Positions 8,011-11,581 of a stretch of DNA of 11,581 bases are shown one piece after another. The stretch lies in contig UZAN01059090.1 of the NCBI GenBank assembly GCA_900618425.1, forward strand, positions 1-11,581. Reading direction: 5' to 3'. Numbering within the stretch: the stretch's first letter is position 1; every line of letters begins with the position of its first letter. Made by a program: the position numbers and the translations under genes. Origin of the DNA: Echinostoma caproni (taxonomy: Eukaryota > Platyhelminthes > Trematoda > Plagiorchiida > Echinostomatidae). Under the pieces are notes generated by a model. The model saw nothing but the letters and a program-made list of their open reading frames with translations. It searched no databases and was not told where the DNA came from.

Positions 8011-8102
8011 GTCTTGAAGTATTTCACGGGTTCTAGGCTAAGCCCAATGGTCCCGGCTCTTGGTTTCTCGGTTTTCGATTGACGGGTAATGCCCGCTGAC
8101 AA
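7195..8102 (-). pseudogene. Gypsy gag-protease fragment
   Basis: A 247-codon minus-strand frame (7359-8102). Residues about 48-123 (DAFRYRTQQPN, AAELRKLVALAFPKCE, AFRELMLLYQL, LAKRPPE-like, LKEVIDCAALLEE) match a Gypsy gag capsid region. The usual CCHC zinc knuckle is not visible; the segment around residues 138-175 has only scattered cysteines. Residues 203-225 hold the protease flap and active site, LVDLGSAVTLV (7449-7466 for LVDLGS), where the canonical DTG is DLG, so the protease is probably dead. After a frame change near 7370 the protease continues (ATSGSTVVTFQIGTQ, LTHEAMVV), then a piece typical of the spacer before RT (QRNRDVFAW, ends about 7195). The first about 30 residues of the frame do not look gag-like and may be flank. 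Confidence 0.82.
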
Positions 8103-8476
8103 GAATTTGAGAGCACGGCCTACTAGTGAGGGGGATTCAGTGGGGATTCAGGTAATTGAAGGAGGGATCTGAAAGGGAAGAGGGGAGGGGACGGGTGCAG
8201 TATCTGATTGCAGTGCACAAATATGCGCATCTGTTTTTACATGAACGTAAGCAAAATTCACAAAATACACACCTAGAGACACGAAGGCAATTTATGAAAC
8301 TTTGTTTTCGAAACGCTTTTCTTTTTTCATATGTTTTCGTTTTTGTCTGTTTGGTTTTGCATGCACAAAGATACACAACATCAACAAACATTATGACTCA
8401 ATGCAGTTGAGATAAATGCTTTTACAACGAGAACGCGGTGCATGGAGAGATAGATAAACGGACAGAGAGGGAGCAA
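8103..8476. other. Flank between Gypsy remnant and LINE-E
   Basis: No recognisable coding homology. LINE-E's stop codon lies at 8477-8479 on the minus strand, so most of this stretch is probably its 3' untranslated region or the boundary with the Gypsy element. A purine-rich tract (about 8156-8195, GGGAAGAGGGGAGGGG) and a T-rich stretch (about 8320-8350) are present. Overlapping 84-codon frames on both strands (8137-8391 and 8156-8410) have low-complexity composition and no motif. I see no LTR sequence. Confidence 0.55.
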
Positions 8477-8920
8477 CTAATGAAAGTTGACGGCAACATG
8501 TTTAAGACCAAGGAATATATCGAGCTTGTGTTTGAACATGCTCTTTGAAGGCGCGTCAACAACCTCCTGTGTGAGGCTGTACCATAAAATGACTCTGTGG
8601 GTAAAGAACCAGTGACGAACTCGGTTGTGGGGCCGAGGCTTAAACACCTTTCACTGTGACCACGAAGAATATCTAAGCTATATGGGGTGAAAAACTGGTT
8701 AGCCGTGTCGGAGGAGACCAAATGGTTGAGAAGAAAAAGTTCTGCTCGAACGCGGTGGGTGTTTAGGGGATAAAGGTTCAGTGTGGTGAGACGGATGGGG
8801 TATGAAACATGGAAGGCTCCATACTCTAATAGCGGTCTTACATACGTGTCATATAGAGAGTTGAAAGTCTTCTTCATCAAAGCAAGAGAAGGAGTGCTTG
8901 ATAAAGTTAAGTACTCCAAA
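8477..8920 (-). pseudogene. LINE-E RT C-terminal domain (broken, internally deleted)
   Basis: The minus strand shows DTYVRPLLEYGAFHVSYPI, the RPLLEY block, joined to LTTLNLYPLNTHRVRAELFL, the late C-terminal block. In LINE-C and in typical family members some 40 residues (the E-R-VQ-x-x-A-T segment) separate the two, so this is an internal deletion near 8785. After a frame change near 8600-8630 the end reads RVILWYSLTQEVVDAPSK, then MFKHKLDIFLGLKHVAVNFH and the stop TAG at 8477-8479. The single 199-codon frame over 8422-9021 contains parts that are in the wrong frame relative to the family (about residues 22-48 and 130 onward), so its length should not be read as an intact gene. Confidence 0.84.
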
Positions 8921-9546
8921 AGCCTTTTTTCGGGCGTTTTACTGGTGGATATAGAGTTAGATAGCCAGAAGCCAAGGATCTTATGCTGGTTTACAGTCTG
9001 AAGTCGGGACGTGTTGCACACATTGGAGGTGTGCGCGCAGCCCCTGCTAAAGGTACATATTTATCATCATTTATTGGTAGGCTCCAGTCTGATCACCATG
9101 CTTTGGTGATATCCATGGCTGCCTGCACTGCTGAGGTGTCACTCCCCCAGATTGTGACATCGTCAGCATAGATAGCAATGTGGACCGGGATTTTTATCCG
9201 GGAGGTCATTTATGTATAAGATGAAAAGGAGTGGACCTAGAACGAATCCCTGGGGAACACCTATTGTCATCGGGGAAGAGTTGGAGAAAGAGGTTCCTGC
9301 CCTAGCAGAGAAGGAGGGCGAGGATAGAAACCTGCGTAGAAGATTAAGAAGCCTGCCTCTAATACCATACATTTCCAGCTTGTGCATTAGTGGGGAAAGT
9401 GGTACTCCATCAAAGGCTTTGTCAAAATCTATTGTGTCAAAGGTTTCATCTGAGACGTCTTCAGGAACTTCTCGGTGAATCTGATCGAACACGGCTTCGT
9501 CTCCTAAGGACAGCAGTATGTAACGCCGTTTAGTGGGCTCCCACAT
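8920..9546 (-). pseudogene. LINE-E reverse transcriptase palm with intact YADD
   Basis: On the minus strand: motif [11 protein letters not shown] (FDKAFD at 9409-9426), then [20 protein letters not shown], motif [11 protein letters not shown] (9232-9261) and [12 protein letters not shown]. One extra base shifts the frame, and the reading resumes as [14 protein letters not shown] with the active site YADD at 9159-9170. The next frame continues SAVQAAMDITKAW, a TGA, SDWSLPINDDKY and, one frame further, HKILGFWLSNS (about 8980). All three catalytic aspartates expected for an RT are kept. The apparent initiator at 9546 lies at or beyond the truncation point, and residues before about 9520 are not clearly LINE. 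Confidence 0.87.
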
Positions 9547-9800
9547 ACGTAGATATCACCAGAATTAGGATTCCCACCGGTCATAGTCATCACCAATATG
9601 GGATTTCAGGGCCCAGGGATTTGCTGCGCGACTACGTTTTCTGTTACTAAGCCTAATGCCGATAGTACCTGGAGGAGCACCAAGTTGGTGTCGACCTTTC
9701 CTTCTTCTCTCGATGTAGACGGTTCACCCATCTTCGGCATAATTTTTACCACCCCATCAACACTGTCATCAAATTTGTAGCAACCAGTTGAGTGATTATG
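9504..9800 (-). pseudogene. Unrecognised open stretch upstream of LINE-E
   Basis: One minus-strand frame stays open from 9800 to a TAG at 9504-9506 with a single internal TGA (9606-9608), about 99 codons. Readable pieces are GCYKFDDSVDGVVKIMPKMG, STSREEGKVDTNLVLLQVLS and, past the stop, [20 protein letters not shown]. It has a hydrophilic then aliphatic composition like real coding sequence, and ATG codons are available internally, but I recognise no family. A TAA sits directly upstream (9801-9803). The lower end overlaps the LINE-E boundary. It may be an older transposon piece or a chance open frame. Confidence 0.3.
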
Positions 9801-10650
9801 TTAACCGCNCTGAAATGGGAAGACCAGGAGTTAGACAGCAGCAACAATACACCAGCTTCGAACAGTCCGGTGCGTGAGTGGATAGTGGTAGGAAGAAGAT
9901 AGAGTAAAGACGAAAACGTTTATCACAAGTGTTTGCAATAACGCACAACCGGAAGTCAAAATAAGGGGGTGATCGTGTCAAATATATGGCGGTACTTTGA
10001 ATTCCGTTGTATCCTCCGCTGCTCTTGCTATTACTGGTAATTTTTTCTGTTATCATCAGTTGAAGGTGAACCGGATCATTGGTGTACGTTAACAATCAGT
10101 GTTATTTACAGAGTCAGAATTATCTTTATTAAATAGTAAAAGTTCAACTTGCTTTACCTATTAGTACCCTAATAGTTGTTACCTTACTAGAAATTTATCA
10201 ATAAATTTTAAACTTTTCAATTGTCTGTAGATAAGCTTGCCTAACTATCAACAACTGATCTCGTTTAAAAGAATTCCTTATTAATAATGCCATGTGCCTT
10301 CCATCCGTGTCTGCGGAAAACCAGTTGACAAGGGTGTTTTTCATGTTGAATTTTTGAAAATCCTTCCAAACACATGATGAAATGTGGTAACATAACTCTA
10401 GCTGTGTGTTGCTTCTCTATTGACATTTCTCAATCACAAACACCATACATTATTCTTTATCTGTTAATTCGATTCCCGGCACATTTCAATCTTGCGTGGT
10501 CAAAGAACGTGAGCGACTGTTTGGCTCCATCTGGACATCATATTTGGTTCTCGCTCGCTTGAGTGCTTTTGACCGCATATTTCGGGCTTGCTTTATTGTA
10601 CATTTGTAATGATTTCGCTAATTCAGTACCGAAAAAAATTACGGATCAAT
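9801..10650. other. Unrecognised, mostly AT-leaning stretch
   Basis: A 99-codon minus-strand frame over 9796-10095 is cysteine- and leucine-rich without any domain I recognise, and it crosses the N at 9809. A 62-codon plus-strand frame over 10374-10562 likewise has no motif. Around 10100-10300 the sequence is strongly AT-rich. A 7-bp stem with a 4-base loop (CTATTAG/CTAATAG) lies at 10158-10175. No retroelement homology is visible. It may be intergenic DNA or the 3' flank of an older insertion. Confidence 0.5.
9809..9809. other. Ambiguous base (N)
   Basis: The only undetermined base in the window. It lies in a low-information region, so it does not affect any coding call, but it marks a point of assembly uncertainty. 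Confidence 0.95.
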
Positions 10651-10651
10651 C

Positions 10652-11123
10652 GTGTTTTATTTCGGGATTCTTATCGGTTTCGGCTACGCGTCACTCAAGT
10701 GCGAATTAGTTGACGTACAAAGGGCATACAGTGCGACTCCTGTAGCCGTTGGACCCATCCCAAATGTTCTGAAATACTCGAGTGTCACTACAACTTCTAC
10801 TGCAAAACCGGTGAAGTTGACTGGGTCTGTGGCCACTCCAGGGATGCAGCGCGCCAAGCCTGTATGGCTAATCAAGCCGAAATACATGACAAGAGTATTG
10901 CGATTATTACCGAGCAACCGCAGAAGCTCAATAGGACGCCCCCACACCAATTTTTGAACGGGGACACCAGCATCCGCAAAGAGGTCAGACAGCAAGTTAC
11001 CAGACCTATGATATAGCAAAAGATCATCACCACCGATAAAGCGGGTCACCGCGAAACGGCCCCCTGGGTGAACGCATTATCCGCGGAAGGGGGCTCAAAA
11101 CTAAAACGGCAAAGCATTATTAA
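10652..11123. other. Overlapping open frames on both strands; possible LINE-F 5' region
   Basis: A plus-strand frame (10652-10957, 101 codons) and a minus-strand frame (10684-11049, 121 codons) cover each other almost entirely. Neither contains a motif I recognise. Plus-strand pieces such as YSATPVAVGPIPNVLKY and minus-strand pieces such as FADAGVPVQKLVWGRPIELL look equally plausible by eye, so at most one is real. The stretch leads directly into the poly-C tract and the LINE-F ORF1 on the plus strand, so it may be that element's 5' untranslated region. That reading rests on position alone. Confidence 0.35.
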
Positions 11124-11135
11124 CCCCCCCCCCCC
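11124..11135 (+). repeat. Poly-C tract of 12 bases
   Basis: Twelve consecutive C residues lie about 37 bases upstream of the ATG at 11172 that may start LINE-F ORF1. Homopolymer tracts of this kind are prone to length error in sequencing and assembly. Confidence 0.9.
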
Positions 11136-11171
11136 ACGACATACGCTACTCTTTCAAGCATCCCTAGCCCT

Positions 11172-11581
11172 ATGAGCCTGGGAATGCCCACGACTCCAAC
11201 ATTAGGGAGGCGCATGCATACCGATGATAAGAGCACAACTGCTGCGGGCAAAGTCGCTCCTCCTCAGATAAGCTGGATAGACTAGGGCGTGTACTGCGTG
11301 AAGTACACGCTCTTAAATCAGCATATGAGCTATCTATGGGAAGAAATAGAAATCTGATAATTAACAACTTCCCAGGTATATTCATGGAGGAAACACATGC
11401 CAGAAGAAATAGGGACCGAGACCTAGTAGATGAAATATTTCGAAACGCAAGAGCTGTAGATTCCGTGCGTACCAGAAAAATCCACCGCATCGGCAAGTGG
11501 GACCCGGAAGGAAGTGTCACAAAACCCAGGTGGCTGTTATTCTACTTCCGCTCTCAAAGGGACCGGGACACCATCCTGGCG
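11172..11581 (+). pseudogene. LINE-F ORF1-like protein, 5' part (runs off window)
   Basis: ORF1 of a CR1/jockey-type LINE encodes an RNA-binding chaperone that packages element RNA. An ATG at 11172 begins a frame (MSLGMPTTPTLGRRM...) that stays open to about 11282. The family-like part lies one frame over: from 11267 to the window end, 105 codons are open without a stop. It reads DKLDRLGRVLREVHALKSAY, a charged, heptad-like stretch suggesting a coiled coil, then GRNRNLIINNFPGIF, RRNRDRDLVDEIFRNARAV, then SVRTRKIHRIGKW and KPRWLLFYF with RSQRDRDTILA at the edge. The IINNFP, KIHRIGKW and RDRDTIL blocks are typical of such ORF1 proteins. A frameshift near 11265 joins the two frames. The overlapping minus-strand frame at 11170-11520 is a shadow. 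Confidence 0.72.

Larger units (their letters stand above)
8477..9546 (-). mobile_element. LINE-E: 5'-truncated CR1/jockey-like LINE, sister of LINE-C
   Basis: A minus-strand LINE copy starting just upstream of RT motif A (about 9520-9546) and ending at its natural stop TAG (8477-8479). Its RT core is the best preserved of the LINE fragments: motif A, motif B and an intact YADD active site are all readable. It shares with LINE-C the same truncation region and the motifs YINDLPD, DDVTIW and LPIN[ND]DKY, indicating sister families. Damage seen: a one-base slip in an A-run near 9198-9203, an in-frame TGA in the segment after YADD, frame switches near 8870-8940 and 8630, and a deletion of roughly 40 residues near 8785 inside the C-terminal domain. 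Confidence 0.88.

Noticed and set aside
7359..8102. The 247-codon minus-strand frame as a host gene
   Set aside because: It contains a Gypsy gag region and an aspartic protease active site, and the neighbouring sequence continues into the Gypsy integrase.
6365..8102. Long terminal repeats flanking the Gypsy remnant
   Set aside because: I compared the two flanks by eye and found no shared terminal sequence; the low side goes straight into a LINE fragment.
8422..9021. A 199-codon minus-strand frame as an intact gene
   Set aside because: Parts match the LINE C-terminal domain only in other frames, a segment of about 40 residues is deleted, and its end overruns the natural LINE stop at 8477. 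It is a decayed LINE fragment.
9805..9825. 3' splice-site-like TTTCAG on the minus strand before an open stretch
   Set aside because: The frame directly after the AG meets a stop at 9801-9803, and no matching donor or neighbouring exon is visible.
11170..11520. A 116-codon minus-strand frame
   Set aside because: It is antisense to the LINE-F ORF1 reading, which has recognisable blocks; the minus-strand product has none.
1..11581. CRISPR array, prokaryotic operon or defence system
   Set aside because: There are no regularly spaced repeats, no ribosome-binding-site-led gene strings, and every recognisable protein remnant is a eukaryotic retroelement.

Overview
The window reads as repeat-rich, gene-poor eukaryotic nuclear DNA. 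I find no host gene with a credible intact reading frame, no prokaryotic-style operon, and no recognisable rRNA, tRNA or CRISPR array. What is clearly coding-derived is a graveyard of retrotransposons. There are at least six fragments of LINE-type (non-LTR, CR1/jockey-like) elements and one internally deleted Gypsy-type LTR retrotransposon, all interrupted by stops and frameshifts. CR1/jockey-like LINEs packed beside Gypsy elements, in otherwise AT-leaning non-coding DNA, fit a metazoan and resemble parasitic flatworm (tapeworm or fluke) genomes. The organism call is inference; nothing here fixes the species.

Layout, left to right. 1-690: no gene; it holds the 3' flank of the first LINE and a short perfect palindrome. 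691-2262 (minus): LINE-A, running from the linker upstream of the reverse transcriptase (RT) to its natural stop codon. 2255-3370 (plus): LINE-B, from the end of its endonuclease to just before RT motif A, placed head-to-head with LINE-A. 3371-4598: no recognisable gene. 4599-5642 (plus): LINE-C, from RT motif A to its own stop, with a polyadenylation signal overlapping that stop. 5752-6176 (minus): an open but unrecognised stretch. 6177-6350 (minus): LINE-D, a small C-terminal RT fragment. 6365-8010 (minus): the Gypsy remnant, with gag and protease joined directly to integrase because RT and RNase H are missing. 8103-8476: flank. 8477-9546 (minus): LINE-E, a relative of LINE-C with an intact YADD box. 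9547-11123: mostly unrecognised, with two odd open stretches. 11172-11581 (plus): the start of a LINE ORF1 (LINE-F) that runs off the window edge.

The genes do not work together as a system. They are independent insertions of selfish elements, in both orientations, truncated at different points and then decayed. The most informative places are the junctions: the head-to-head LINE-A/LINE-B boundary, the clean RT/RNase H excision in the Gypsy copy, the Gypsy/LINE-D boundary, and the ORF1 at the right edge, which could lead into a longer element. I did not find convincing evidence of a previously undescribed biological system.
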